Positions 22,632 to 31,213 of a stretch of 48,621 bases of DNA are shown here, piece after piece. The notes under the pieces are model-generated. The model did not search any database and was not told the origin of the DNA. It worked only from the letters and a program-made list of their open reading frames with translations. Both the position numbers and the translations under genes were made by a program. The stretch's first letter is position 1. Every line of letters begins with the position of its first letter. Origin of the DNA: Streptomyces anulatus (lineage in GTDB: Bacteria; Actinomycetota; Actinomycetes; Streptomycetales; Streptomycetaceae); the NCBI RefSeq assembly GCF_000721175.1, contig NZ_JOEZ01000045.1:1-48621 (forward strand). The letters run 5' to 3'.

Positions 22632-24581
22632 ATGCTGAGTGTTGCGAAGGTGCAGAGGCGGAACGCGTGGCGGTACTACGTGCGCGGGGTGGCGTACGGG
22701 GACGGTCGCCGTCCGGTGGGCCAGTCGTTGAAGGACGCCCAGGCGGTGGCCGGTCTCCCGCCCGGGAGGTGGTGGGGACGCGGCCTGTCCGGCCTCGGGC
22801 TGACCGAGGGCGCGGAGGTGTCCGAGCGGCAGCTGGAGCTGCTGTTCGGGCAGGGCCGGCACCCGGACGCCGACCGGATCGAGCGTGGCCTCCTGGACGA
22901 CGGAGCCGACCCGGCCACGGCACGGCTGGCCACCGTGCTCGGGCAGCCGATCGAGGAGATCGAGGCCCGCAAGCAGATCCCCCTGCTCGCTCTCGACTTC
23001 AGCTACCGGCCGCAGGCGTCCCTGATCGTGCTGTGGGCGCTGGGAGATGCTCACACGCGGCGGGTCATCGAGCGGGCGCACGAGCGGGCCGTCGCCCAGG
23101 CGCTGCGCTGGCTCGAGGACGAGGTAGCGGAGACTCGGTGGTCCTCGGGCCGCGGCCGCGCGAAGACCCCGGCCCTCGTGGTCGCCGCGTTCCGGCACTA
23201 CGACAACCGGGACGGATTCCCGCTCCTGCACGACCACTGCCTGATCCTGAACCGCGTGCAGCGCAGGGACGCTGACGGCGAGCCGGTGTGGGGCGCCCTG
23301 GACACCCGCCGCCTCTACCGGCATGTGGTGGCCGCCGGAACGCTCTACACCCTGACGATGACGACGGAGGTGTGCGAGGAGCTGGGACTGGCAACGGCCC
23401 CCAGGGAAGTGACGCCGGGCCTGCGCCCGGTGATGGAGATAGCCGGTGTCGACTCCGAGCTCATCGGCTGGTCCTCCACTCGCCGCCAGCGGATCGAGGA
23501 CGTCCTGGAGGGCCTCACCTACACCTACGTTCAGGAGCACGGGCGGCTGCCCGGCGAGAAGGCCCGGCACGGTCTCGGGTGGTGGGCGGCGCAGGACACC
23601 CGCCCCGAGAAGAAGACCTCGCGCCCCCTGGAGCAGCTGCTCGCCTGGTGGAAGGCGTCCGCGCTCCTCAAGTTCGGCCGGCAGATGGTCGACGGGCTCC
23701 TTGAGCGCTGCCGTACGGCGGGAGCGGCGATCCGGGCCCGGGTCGATCCGCACGTGGACGCCGTACTCGCCGCCGTTGACGTCGCGGCGGTCGTCTTCAC
23801 CGTCCGAGGTAAGTTCGCCCGCCGCCATGTCCTGGCCGAAGCCCGCCGGCATCTGCTGGAGACTCTGCGCGGCCAGGAGTTCAGCCGCGGCCTGGACGAC
23901 TACATCGCAGACCGTGCCCTGGCCGCCCACGGCCGTCAGTCCACCGTCGTCCAGCCCGGCCGCCGGACCCCGGCCGCCGACCAGCTCTTCTACACCGCCG
24001 ACTTCGCCGAGCCCGACCGGTGGTGGATCGCCGGGACCGACGGCAAGCCGCCCCGGGAGTCGAGCCGGTACGAGCGGGCCCGGGTCGCCAGCCTCGCCGT
24101 CCAGAACGCGATCCGCGCCGCCCGCCCCGCACCCGCCGCACAGGACGACGCCCCGGCCGCGACGGCCGCCGCGCACTCCGGCGACCACCAGCACGACCAG
24201 ACGTCGGACGCGCCGCACGCCGTCGACCTCACGGCCCGGGATGCCGCGCTCACCCCGGCGCAGCGGGCCGCCGCCATCCACACCCACCAGCAGGCCGCGA
24301 TGCCCGAGGAGTACCTGGAGGGCCGTACGGCCGCCCCGGCGACGTCGCGCACACCGCAGGACCCGGAGGGCCGTACGACCGACCCGGAGACGTGGGCGCG
24401 CACACCGGAGAACCTGGAACGGTTCGCGGCCTTCACCCGAGAGGCCAACGCCCGCCGCCGCGCCATCGAGGAGCGGGAGCTCCCGGCCGCCGCCGATCCG
24501 CCCGGACCGGCCGACCAGCGCCGCCAGGAGCACGAGCAGCAGCACCAGCAGCCCGGCCAGGGCCAGGGCCTCCAGCCGTGA
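22632..24581 (+). CDS. MobF/TrwC-type relaxase, relaxase domain only
   Basis: ATG 22632 gives MLSVAKV, the usual N terminus of TrwC-type relaxases, with the tyrosine pair WRYYV at residues 13-17. Further conserved elements: LGLTEGAEV, FGQGRHPDADRIERG, a FSYRPQASLIVLWAL segment (PKS-like motif altered to PQAS), AHERAVAQALRWLEDEVAETR, and the metal-binding three-His motif FRHYDNRDGFPLLHDHCLI near residues 188-206. The product has 649 residues. The C-terminal 200 residues are Ala/Pro/Gln-rich and disordered; the RecD-like helicase domain of full-length TraA/TrwC proteins is missing. It would nick and covalently hold oriT DNA. No accessory nickase gene was found next to it. Confidence 0.88.
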   Translation: MLSVAKVQRRNAWRYYVRGVAYGDGRRPVGQSLKDAQAVAGLPPGRWWGRGLSGLGLTEGAEVSERQLELLFGQGRHPDADRIERGLLDDGADPATARLATVLGQPIEEIEARKQIPLLALDFSYRPQASLIVLWALGDAHTRRVIERAHERAVAQALRWLEDEVAETRWSSGRGRAKTPALVVAAFRHYDNRDGFPLLHDHCLILNRVQRRDADGEPVWGALDTRRLYRHVVAAGTLYTLTMTTEVCEELGLATAPREVTPGLRPVMEIAGVDSELIGWSSTRRQRIEDVLEGLTYTYVQEHGRLPGEKARHGLGWWAAQDTRPEKKTSRPLEQLLAWWKASALLKFGRQMVDGLLERCRTAGAAIRARVDPHVDAVLAAVDVAAVVFTVRGKFARRHVLAEARRHLLETLRGQEFSRGLDDYIADRALAAHGRQSTVVQPGRRTPAADQLFYTADFAEPDRWWIAGTDGKPPRESSRYERARVASLAVQNAIRAARPAPAAQDDAPAATAAAHSGDHQHDQTSDAPHAVDLTARDAALTPAQRAAAIHTHQQAAMPEEYLEGRTAAPATSRTPQDPEGRTTDPETWARTPENLERFAAFTREANARRRAIEERELPAAADPPGPADQRRQEHEQQHQQPGQGQGLQP

Positions 24582-24721
24582 CAGCCCGCCTGGGCCCGTC
24601 GGGCGGGACGGGCGGCGAAGTCACCGGGCCAGACGCCGGGACGCAACCGGTCCGCCACCGCCGAGACCACGCAGGAGCAGCGAGGGTGAGGGGGACCGCT
24701 CCCTTCGAGCACGGAGACCTC

Positions 24722-24919
24722 ATGGTTGCCCCGACGCTGCCGCACCTGTCACCGGCGCAGCGTGAGCGTCTGGAGCAGCTCGCCGAGGCGGCCCGGCTGC
24801 ACGCGGCGCTCTACCCGGTACCGAAGCCACCAGCCGTCCAGCGCCGTTCCCGCTCACGGCAGTACCCCGGCGGCCGGCCGAGCCCGTGGCGCACCGCACG
24901 GGGCCGCCGCCGGGGATGA
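24722..24919 (+). CDS. Small basic protein (65 aa) after the relaxase
   Basis: ATG 24722 lies 6 nt after CACGGAGA. The product starts with LPHLSPAQRERLEQLAEAARLHAALYP, one amphipathic helix, and ends with a strongly basic tail (QRRSRSRQYPGGRPSPWR, GRRRG). A small basic protein between a relaxase and a repeat-rich non-coding region could be an accessory oriT-binding protein, but this is inference only. Confidence 0.6.
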   Translation: MVAPTLPHLSPAQRERLEQLAEAARLHAALYPVPKPPAVQRRSRSRQYPGGRPSPWRTARGRRRG

Positions 24920-24924
24920 GTGGC

Positions 24925-25690
24925 CACGGTGGAGTTCACCGCGCGCCCTGTGAGTGGATCGTTGGCCGGGGGAGTGGAGACCACGGTGGAGCGCATCGGG
25001 TGGCCCACTTGGTGCGCTCCACCCGGTGGGGGAGTGCGGAACAGCCCGGCATCCGGTGCGCTCGGTGCGGTGCATCGGGCGCACCGGTGCGCCCGCCGAC
25101 GATGCCGTGCACTCCCACCCACCGCACCGCCGCACCGCACGCTCCACCGGCGCGCGTCGGAGTGGCCGCCACTCCCGCTCGCTCCACCGGATGCGTGCAC
25201 AGAGGGTGACGGCGAATCGGATGCGGTGCACTCGATGCGGACCCCTTGACCAGGTCCGCCGCCGGATTCCACCCAGCCCATCGGGTGGAAAGCAACCCTT
25301 GTCCAGCTACGAGTTCCCGAGCGATCTTCGACGTTTCTCCTTGACCACGTCCGCTACCCCTTCGCGGGCGGCACGCACCGAGCCCACGATGCACGGTGGC
25401 GGAGGGGAGATCTCTCCCTCCCGGCACGCCGCTCACCGTCACCGTCCGTAGGAGCGGTGCGCGGCGCGAATGATGCCGTGCGCGGTGCGTTCCACCGGGT
25501 GGAAGCGCACGACATCGTCCGCATCGAGTGGAGAGTGGAGGCCATCGCGAAGCGCACCAGAGCGGGTGGAGTCCACTCGGTGCGCTCCTCTGGGTGGGGG
25601 AGTGCGTTACATCGCGCGCAACTCAACGCACCGTGCGCGCGCCGGTCCGCACTCCCATGCCACCGCCTGGGACCTCCGGTGCGCGTGGCG
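24925..25690. repeat. Repeat-rich non-coding region: two parallel blocks (candidate oriT/origin)
   Basis: About 810 bp without a credible gene between the relaxase group and the gene at 25731. Two blocks, A (24925-25240) and B (25455-25690), share an element of 33 bp with 28 identical positions: 25011-25043 and 25579-25611 (both GGTGCGCTCC, 4-nt variable part, then GTGGGGGAGTGCG, then ACA). Each is followed 60-80 bp later by an inverted version of its core (TGCACTCCCACCCACCGC at 25108; CCGCACTCCCATGCCACCGC at 25647). GTGGAG, GGTGCG and GATGCCGTGC recur in both. Open frames that cross it are repeat artefacts. Position beside the relaxase favours oriT; a replication origin with iterons is the alternative. 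Confidence 0.6.
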
Positions 25691-25718
25691 CGTGCCGCCC
25701 ACCGCACGGCCCGGCCTC

Positions 25719-25733
25719 TACGATCCGCGCGTG
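25719..25733 (+). promoter_or_regulatory. -10 element placed for a leaderless transcript of the gene at 25731
   Basis: TACGAT at 25719-25724 is followed by GTG 25731 after 6 nt, with no ribosome binding site between. The spacing fits a transcript that begins at the start codon, common in streptomycetes. Confidence 0.5.
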
Positions 25734-26144
25734 GGACAGACCCCGGCACAGAAGGCCGCCAAGGCGGCACGCGGGCAGCAGCCGAAGAAGCGGCCCGGCA
25801 AGGCGGAGCGCGAGGCGATCAAGCGGGCGCAGGCGGCGAAGAAGAAGACGGGCGGCGGGAAGCCGGCGGCGAAGAAGACGGTGCCGCTGCCGCGCGGTTC
25901 GGTACGGGCCGCGTACCCGGGCACCTGCCCGGCCTGCTTCAAGGGCTACGCCAAGGGCGAGATCATCACGAAGGTGACCGACGGCTGGGGACACCCCGGC
26001 TGCGCGCCCAGGAAACTGTCGGCAGCCGAGCGCGAGTTCGCCCGGAACAAGGCCCGCATCGAGAGCGGCGAGACATTCCGCGGCCAGAAGCCCTCGGACT
26101 GGCGGCGTGGATCCTCGCCGTCCAGCACCCGGCCCGCCCGCTGA
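25731..26144 (+). CDS. Lys/Ala-rich basic protein with zinc-finger-like centre
   Basis: GTG 25731, probably leaderless. The 137-residue protein has a histone-like first half (KAAKAARGQQPKKRPGKAER, AQAAKKKTGGGKPAAKK) and then a compact motif PGTCPACFKGYAKGEIITKV followed by GWGHPGCA, i.e. CPAC plus HxxC, resembling a treble-clef or PARP-type single zinc finger that binds nucleic acid. The C terminus is basic. A DNA-binding protein encoded right next to the repeat region makes it a candidate binder of those repeats; this is inference. Confidence 0.75.
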   Translation: MGQTPAQKAAKAARGQQPKKRPGKAEREAIKRAQAAKKKTGGGKPAAKKTVPLPRGSVRAAYPGTCPACFKGYAKGEIITKVTDGWGHPGCAPRKLSAAEREFARNKARIESGETFRGQKPSDWRRGSSPSSTRPAR

Positions 26145-26349
26145 ACTCCAGCCGGAAGATGTGGCGTCGGTCACGGATAAATCGCCAAGGGCAAGGCGTT
26201 TCTGGGGCATAGAAGACGCCGATCGGTGCTGAGCGTCAGACAGCGGACAAGGGGGTCTTTCCGACGGTGGCTTCGGCTCGTGCGCGCATCGGCGTGCGGG
26301 CCGGACGCTCACCGTCCCGGCCAGCCGGCCGGAGAAATGCGAGGACACC

Positions 26350-27831
26350 GTGCCCGCTGACTTCATGCCCGACCCCGCCCGCGAACCGCACGACACCGGC
26401 CACCAGGCGCCCGCCGGCGACGTCGACCAGGTCCCGCAGGCCCCCTCCACGGGCCCCTCCATCACCCCCTCCACGCACTCTTCGCCCGCCCGACGTGTAT
26501 CCGCAGGTCAGCCCCGGCGGAACAGGGCTCGCGTCGCGTTCGACAACCCGTCTAAGTCTTCTAAACAGACATGGAAGCCAACCCACACCCGAAAGAAGGA
26601 AGTGCTGAAGGCTCTCGGGATCTTCCAGAGGGCTACCGCTGAACACCTGTGGCGGATGCTGCGCCCCGGAGACAGCCACGACCGGATCACGAGGGACACC
26701 CTCAACGCCCTCAAGGGCGACGGGAAGGTCCGGGTGGAGACGCGGCTGGAGTCGAACCACCAGCTGTGGGTGCTTACCGAGCGAGGACACAAGGAAGCCA
26801 AGCAGCTGCTGCCGGGAACCGTGCGGGTCTCCGCGCTGCGCAAGCTCGAGTTCGACGACGACGGGGAGCCGGTCACCGGCGAGGGCTTCGACGAACACGC
26901 GGCCGCCGTCACGATGACCGCAGCCGTCCTCACCGGGGCCGGGTACGGCACACCGCTGTCCTGGCAGACCGAGATCGCCCACCGCCTCCCGTACGGGTAC
27001 ACCCAGTACGCCGACCTGACGATGCGCGCCCCGGACGTCGACGTGCCCGCGATGCTCCTGGAGGTCGACCGCGTGAACGAGCCCGTCGACGTCCTGGTGG
27101 CCAAGGTGCGCCGCTACACCGAATGGTTTGAGCTCCTGGTGCCGAAGGCCGACAAGGCCAAGGCGCACGCGGCCCGGCGCGACGGGGCGACGGTGCATGA
27201 CTTCCGGCTGTGGTCGCGGATCTACCCGGCGACCGGCCGCGAGGGCTATGTGCCCCTCGCGTTCGTGTTCACCGGTAAGACCAAGGCGCAGCGGGCCAGC
27301 AGGATGCGACGGCTGGAGCAGGCCGCTCGTTCCTACTTCGCCGGCGCCAAGTACGCGGGCGGTGACATCACGGCCGTCGACTACCACCAGGCGCTGCCCG
27401 TGGTCGTCACCGAGTTGGAGCGGATCACGGCCGATCCGAAGGGGGCGGCGGGGAAGGTGTGGCGCAGGCTCGGGCGCGAGAAGTGGCAGACGCTGACGGA
27501 GGCCCTGGACAACCCCGACGGTGACCGGCTGTACGTGGTGCAGGCGGAGCAGTCCCGCGAGCGCCAGAAGGAGCGTGAAGCCGCGGCACGTGAGGCGCAG
27601 CGGCCCGTGTGCAGGCGCTGCGGAGCGAAGTTCACCGACGTCCGGTGGCAAATGGTCCGGCAGTACCGGGCTGAGCAGTTCAACGAGCTGTGCGGGCCGT
27701 GCCTGACCGAACACCATCAACAGGAGAAGGCGGAACAAGCCGCGGAACGCCGGGCGGAGGAAGCCGCCGCCCGGGAGGCGGCCGAAGCGGAGGCGAAGAA
27801 GAACCGCGGCCTGTTCGGCCGCCGCCGGTAG
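26350..27831 (+). CDS. Replication-relaxation family protein
   Basis: 493 residues from GTG 26350 (GAGGA 6 nt upstream). After an unstructured 80-residue N terminus, a winged-helix region VLKALGIFQRATAEHLWRML, then TRDTLNALKGDGKVR, LWVLTERGHKEAKQLL matches the start of the Replic_Relax family (replication-relaxation proteins of actinobacterial plasmids). Next come LEVDRVNEPVDVLVAKVRRYTEWF and LAFVFTGK, the second half of the family domain, resembling a nuclease-like fold. The C terminus has a CRRCGAKF...CGPC zinc ribbon and a long charged coiled coil. Likely acts in plasmid replication or transfer near the adjacent repeat region. Confidence 0.8.
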   Translation: MPADFMPDPAREPHDTGHQAPAGDVDQVPQAPSTGPSITPSTHSSPARRVSAGQPRRNRARVAFDNPSKSSKQTWKPTHTRKKEVLKALGIFQRATAEHLWRMLRPGDSHDRITRDTLNALKGDGKVRVETRLESNHQLWVLTERGHKEAKQLLPGTVRVSALRKLEFDDDGEPVTGEGFDEHAAAVTMTAAVLTGAGYGTPLSWQTEIAHRLPYGYTQYADLTMRAPDVDVPAMLLEVDRVNEPVDVLVAKVRRYTEWFELLVPKADKAKAHAARRDGATVHDFRLWSRIYPATGREGYVPLAFVFTGKTKAQRASRMRRLEQAARSYFAGAKYAGGDITAVDYHQALPVVVTELERITADPKGAAGKVWRRLGREKWQTLTEALDNPDGDRLYVVQAEQSRERQKEREAAAREAQRPVCRRCGAKFTDVRWQMVRQYRAEQFNELCGPCLTEHHQQEKAEQAAERRAEEAAAREAAEAEAKKNRGLFGRRR

Positions 27832-27942
27832 GCGCAGGACGCGACGCTAACGAACTCGGTGCTCTACGTTCTCGCCCGCTTGGTCCCGCGACCGCGTCTC
27901 CAACCGGGAGACCAGCGGGGCCGGGCGGAAAGGACCGTCACC

Positions 27943-28227
27943 ATGACCTTCATTGAGCCCGGCCTGTACGTACGCAACGGCTTCGCCGAAGGGCCGCTCG
28001 CCGACGCCGCGCTGTCCCGCGCGGCCCGCGCCGGGCAGCTCCTCGACGAACTGCAGGAGCGGGCGTCCACGATGACCGACGGCCAGCTGCGCGACGGCGT
28101 CTACCGGGCACTGCGCCGCTTCACCGAGGAGCAGCCGTCCACGTGCCAGGTCGACAGCATCACCGCGCTGATCCGCCACGGGGTGCGCATCGACTGGCCC
28201 GCCTCCGACCGTCTGCCCTGCGCCTGA
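27943..28227 (+). CDS. Small conserved hypothetical protein (94 aa)
   Basis: ATG 27943 after GGAAAGGA. The product has a short beta start (FIEPGLYVRNGF) and then helices (ALSRAARAGQLLDELQERASTM, LRDGVYRALRRFTEE), with HGVRIDWP near the end. No zinc or catalytic motif. Followed by a 14-bp hairpin terminator. Family not recognised. Confidence 0.65.
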   Translation: MTFIEPGLYVRNGFAEGPLADAALSRAARAGQLLDELQERASTMTDGQLRDGVYRALRRFTEEQPSTCQVDSITALIRHGVRIDWPASDRLPCA

Positions 28228-28229
28228 CG

Positions 28230-28274
28230 CCCGCCCTGCGGGAAGGGCACCCCTGCACCCTCCCGCAGGGCGGG
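28230..28274 (+). terminator. 14-bp hairpin terminator
   Basis: Arms 28230-28243 and 28261-28274 are perfect complements; the loop of 17 nt can pair further. It starts three bases after the stop at 28227. Confidence 0.8.
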
Positions 28275-28336
28275 AGGGGCCGGACTGTCGGTCGCCGCCG
28301 GCCTTCCGCTGTCGGGGTGGCTGGGAGGCTGGTCGG

Positions 28337-28639
28337 ATGAACGCCGGTGATGAGCAACTGCTGCGCGGCCGGGTGTACGGCCACGACCACGACGACCCCA
28401 ACCCGGGCCCGCTGCCGCACCAGACGTACGCCGTGCTCGTCGGCGGGCCGCTGGACGGCCTGCTGCTCGACATCACCGGCTGGCGGCCGGAGGAGATCCA
28501 GGACGGCGTCGCCCTGATGACCGAGCTGGGGCGGTGGCCCGGCGGCCGGGCACTGTACGACCCGCTCTCCGGCGAGCCGCGCCCGCCGGGCGGCCCGGGT
28601 GTGGTGTGCCGCTTCCACTACTCCGGCGACACACCCTGA
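28337..28639 (+). CDS. Small conserved hypothetical protein (100 aa)
   Basis: ATG 28337. The product reads QTYAVLVGGPLDGLLLDITGW in its centre, then ALYDPLSGEPRPPGGPGVV and CRFHYSGD; the GGPLDG motif followed by a short beta-rich tail is frequent in small phage/plasmid proteins of unknown role. No ribosome binding site stronger than GGAGG at 28326-28330 region (GGGAGGCTGGTCGG). Real gene likely, function unknown. Confidence 0.65.
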   Translation: MNAGDEQLLRGRVYGHDHDDPNPGPLPHQTYAVLVGGPLDGLLLDITGWRPEEIQDGVALMTELGRWPGGRALYDPLSGEPRPPGGPGVVCRFHYSGDTP

Positions 28640-28649
28640 CGCCCGCTGT

Positions 28650-28874
28650 CTACGGCTTGCCTTCGGTCAGCGGGCCGGCGGTGTTCTCGATCCACAGCAG
28701 CGTCCACTCGACTCCGGCCCGCCACCCGGGTTCCGCGCTGTCGTAGCGGCCTTCGGCGTCGGCGCGGATGTTCGCGGCGAGGGCGCGCAGGTCTTTCTGC
28801 AGGGCCTGCCGCTTGGCGGTGTCCATCGCCTGGATCATTTCGTCGGTGATATCACCGGGTCGCAGTGTGCTCAT
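28650..28874 (-). CDS. Small helical protein (74 aa)
   Basis: Minus-strand ATG 28874. The product is MSTLRPGDITDEMIQAMDTA, then RQALQKDLRALAANIRADAEGR and a Trp-rich end RAGVEWTLLWIENTAG. Compact, charged and helical, with no motif of known function. It converges with the gene at 28337 and is divergent from 28962. Leader has only a weak GTGGGGCG upstream of the start. Confidence 0.6.
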   Translation of the reverse strand: MSTLRPGDITDEMIQAMDTAKRQALQKDLRALAANIRADAEGRYDSAEPGWRAGVEWTLLWIENTAGPLTEGKP

Positions 28875-28947
28875 CGCCCCACTTTGGACGACGTCCCCCG
28901 CTGATGGCCACATCTTCAGGGCGCTGACCTGTGACGTGCGGTGGCGA

Positions 28948-28953
28948 TAGCGT
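28948..28953 (+). promoter_or_regulatory. -10 element TAGCGT for the gene at 28962
   Basis: TAGCGT lies 8 nt before ATG 28962, with TGACCT at 28924-28929 as a possible -35 (18-nt spacer). There is no ribosome binding site between, so a short or absent leader is expected. Confidence 0.5.
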
Positions 28954-28961
28954 CCTGCCTC

Positions 28962-29573
28962 ATGACCACCACCGACACGATCGCGGCCCTGGCTCTGTCC
29001 GTCGCGGTCGTCGCTGCCGTTGCCGCCATCGGTTCCTGGAGGGCAGCGCGCAACTCCAACGGGGCCGCGCAGACCCTGTCCCGGATCGAGCAGCAGCGCC
29101 TGCACGCCGATCTCACCCCGCACTTCCGCTGCATGGTCGTGGCCAACGAGGCCCGCTCCACCGCCATGCTGCGGGTCCACCTCGAAGGACCGCCCGGCCT
29201 GCTGTCCCACGGCGCCATCGAGATCACCACTTCCCTGCGCAACGACAACCCGCACCGGGGCGATGGACCTCACCTCGCAGGCACCCCGACTCCCGAAGAG
29301 GTCCGCGCCCACATCTGGGGGCCGTGGAAGTTCAGCGCGGACGGCCGCGACGACACCGGCCGCACGGTCGCCCCGCAGCAGCTGACGATCGGTGAGTGGA
29401 CGCGCTACGGCCTCACCCCCACTACGCCGCCGTCGTGGTCGGCGGACACCGCGGACGCCTGGCGCCGCGACTACGCGAACGAGCCGGTACGCCTGAGCAT
29501 CACCGCCAGGTCCAAGGGCAGCGAGTGGACCGTGCCGCTGGAGGTCCCAGTCACCATCGAGGCCGCTTCCTGA
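28962..29573 (+). CDS. Membrane-anchored protein with one N-terminal helix
   Basis: ATG 28962, placed right after the -10 element. The 203-residue protein begins with a hydrophobic helix (TTTDTIAALALSVAVVAAVA) followed by IGSWRAARNSNGAAQTLSRIEQQRLHADL, a short coiled segment, and a C-terminal beta-rich domain of about 150 residues (HFRCMVVANEARSTAMLRVHL, GAIEITTSLRNDNPHRG, VRLSITARSKGSEWTVPLEV). This plan, one helix then an extended beta domain starting LTPxFxC, is common in actinobacteria but of unknown function. The beta domain would be cytoplasmic if the N terminus is outside. Confidence 0.75.
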   Translation: MTTTDTIAALALSVAVVAAVAAIGSWRAARNSNGAAQTLSRIEQQRLHADLTPHFRCMVVANEARSTAMLRVHLEGPPGLLSHGAIEITTSLRNDNPHRGDGPHLAGTPTPEEVRAHIWGPWKFSADGRDDTGRTVAPQQLTIGEWTRYGLTPTTPPSWSADTADAWRRDYANEPVRLSITARSKGSEWTVPLEVPVTIEAAS

Positions 29574-29631
29574 GCACGGCGGGCCAGGAGTCGGTGATGT
29601 GGTCGAAGCCGCTCATCGTCGGCGTGAGATC

Positions 29632-29947
29632 GTGAGCGCACCCCACAGCGTGCACAGCCGCGTCCCCGGGTTCTCCGCGAGGTTCAGCGCCTGCTCCACA
29701 CTGAGCAGCGGCGCGCCCTGCGGCGCTTCCTCGCAGTCTGGCGCGTGCAGCACCCCCGGGCCGGGCCCCGCCCCTCCCGTACCTTCGCCAGCACCCAGTC
29801 CGAAGGCCGATGCTCCCCGAGGACCTCACGGACCACCGACTGGGGCGCTGGCGGAAGGTGCTCGCGCCTGGTCGTAGTCGACGCTGTCGACCGGCTGCAC
29901 ATGGTCGGGAGTTCTCACCCAAACCCGGTACTCCGCCGTCTCTAGGC
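29632..29947 (-). pseudogene. Decayed small gene (at least two frameshifts)
   Basis: On the minus strand, three adjoining frames together read as one protein: TAEYRVWVRTPDHVQPVDSVDYDQ, then REHLPPAPQSVVREVLGEHRPSDWVLAKVRE, then GVLHAPDCEEAPQGAPLLSVEQALNLAENPGTRLCTLWGA (given here as separate runs: PDCEEAPQGAPLLSVEQALN). Overall this resembles the DUF6233-type plan in which a VLHxPDC segment is followed by SxEQAL and a final CxxC; here the last Cys is replaced by Trp (CTLW). No intact start exists. The remaining sequence up to 30145 holds no gene. Confidence 0.5.
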
Positions 29948-30145
29948 TGCCGTCCTACTGATGAAGAGGCGGAACTGCGTCCGTGCATAATTCGGCCTTC
30001 CGTGGTCATCGGCGGCTGCTACGGTTCCGGCCTGAGCGAAGTGGCTGGGGGTGCCCGTGTCCAAGACTTCGGGTCGATCGAGCTTGGCATCGGCTCATCG
30101 TGCGGTGCGTGCAACTGCGGGAGAAGACGTTAGAGAGGGGTGGGT

Positions 30146-31213
30146 ATGAGCGGCACCCATCTGCCGGGCGCACGAAGTGGCGAGGACCCGAAGCTCCCCG
30201 GCGAGCGGCAACAGAACGAGGAACTGATCCGGTTGGTGATGAGCGACCCTGGCCCGGCGGCCGAGCTTGCTTACCCTGCCCTCCTGAACGGCATCGACTA
30301 CCTCTTCAGTGTTATTGACCTGCTCGACGGCCCCGACCCGGCGCCTCGCGCGCTCAAGTTCGCCGTCCTCCACCTTCAGGCTGCGACGGAGGTGCTGTTG
30401 AAGGCGTGCCTCGCGGGCATCGATTGGCGACTCGTCTTTACCAAGCCTGAGGAGGCGGACGAGATCAGCTACAAGACTGGGGACTTTGCGAGCTGTGGAA
30501 TCGCCGACACCGTCAAGCGGCTGCGCCAGCACGGAGTGACCATCTCGCCAGAGGAGAAAGGGGCGATCACCGCCTTCTCCAAAGAGCGCAACAAGCTCCA
30601 GCATTTCGGCGCCACGCTTAGCGCGGCCGCGATCGAGGCCCGTGCCGGCGTCGTCCTCGAAATCCTCATGCGTTTCATCGACACTCACCTGTGGCGAGGG
30701 ATCGACGCCGATCATGTCGATGCGTACTTCGAAGACATGAAGACGATCCGTGCCAGTGTGCCCCGGATCCGGGGCTACGCCACCGCCCGGATGACTCAGC
30801 TCACTCCCGAGCTGGAGCCCTTCAAGAGCACCACCCTGCGCTGCCCCGCCTGCGGCATGTGGGCAGTGGTCGCGGAAGTGGATGAGAGCCACTGCCGCCT
30901 CTGCTTCACCCACTGGGAGTACGACACGGCGCTCCTCGTCGACTACGCGGTCGGCGTCCTCGGCCTGTCGGTGAAGGACTTCCTTGACGACGACGGGGGC
31001 GCCCAGGCTTGCCCGGAGTGCCAGAGGCACAGCCTGCTCACCGAAGCGTACTTGGCCGACGCGCCGGACAAGCCGCGCTCCTTTTGCTTCAACTGCGCGA
31101 GGCCCTTCGACGGCCTCGTCACGTGCACCCGCTGCACCCTGCCCTTCCAAATGGAAGGAAACGGCGACCTGGTGTGCAGCAACTGCTTGACCGCTGCGCT
31201 GGCTTCGGACTGA
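30146..31213 (+). CDS. HEPN-like protein with C-terminal zinc ribbons
   Basis: 355 residues from ATG 30146 (GAGAGGGG upstream). The first 200 residues are all-helical: ALKFAVLHLQAATEVLLKAC, then SKERNKLQHFG with R148-N-K-L-Q-H153, matching the RxxxxH (often R-N-x4-H) active motif of HEPN ribonucleases. After residue 225 come at least three Cys-pair groups: CPACGMW/CRLC, CPECQRH/CFNC, CTRC/CSNC, i.e. tandem zinc ribbons that could recognise nucleic acid. HEPN proteins are RNases in toxin-antitoxin, abortive infection and CRISPR systems. No nucleotidyltransferase antitoxin partner is adjacent. GC content and codon use look slightly lower in GC than the left cluster, consistent with acquisition. 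Confidence 0.7.
   Translation: MSGTHLPGARSGEDPKLPGERQQNEELIRLVMSDPGPAAELAYPALLNGIDYLFSVIDLLDGPDPAPRALKFAVLHLQAATEVLLKACLAGIDWRLVFTKPEEADEISYKTGDFASCGIADTVKRLRQHGVTISPEEKGAITAFSKERNKLQHFGATLSAAAIEARAGVVLEILMRFIDTHLWRGIDADHVDAYFEDMKTIRASVPRIRGYATARMTQLTPELEPFKSTTLRCPACGMWAVVAEVDESHCRLCFTHWEYDTALLVDYAVGVLGLSVKDFLDDDGGAQACPECQRHSLLTEAYLADAPDKPRSFCFNCARPFDGLVTCTRCTLPFQMEGNGDLVCSNCLTAALASD

Noticed and set aside
24886..25449. Several overlapping ORFs in both directions in the repeat region
   Set aside because: All are Thr/Arg/His/Pro-rich and follow the DNA repeats; no ribosome binding sites and no protein-like periodicity.
29551..30009. Minus-strand ORF of 152 codons
   Set aside because: It is in a different frame from the protein-like segments of the decayed gene and is Arg/Gly/Pro-rich throughout.
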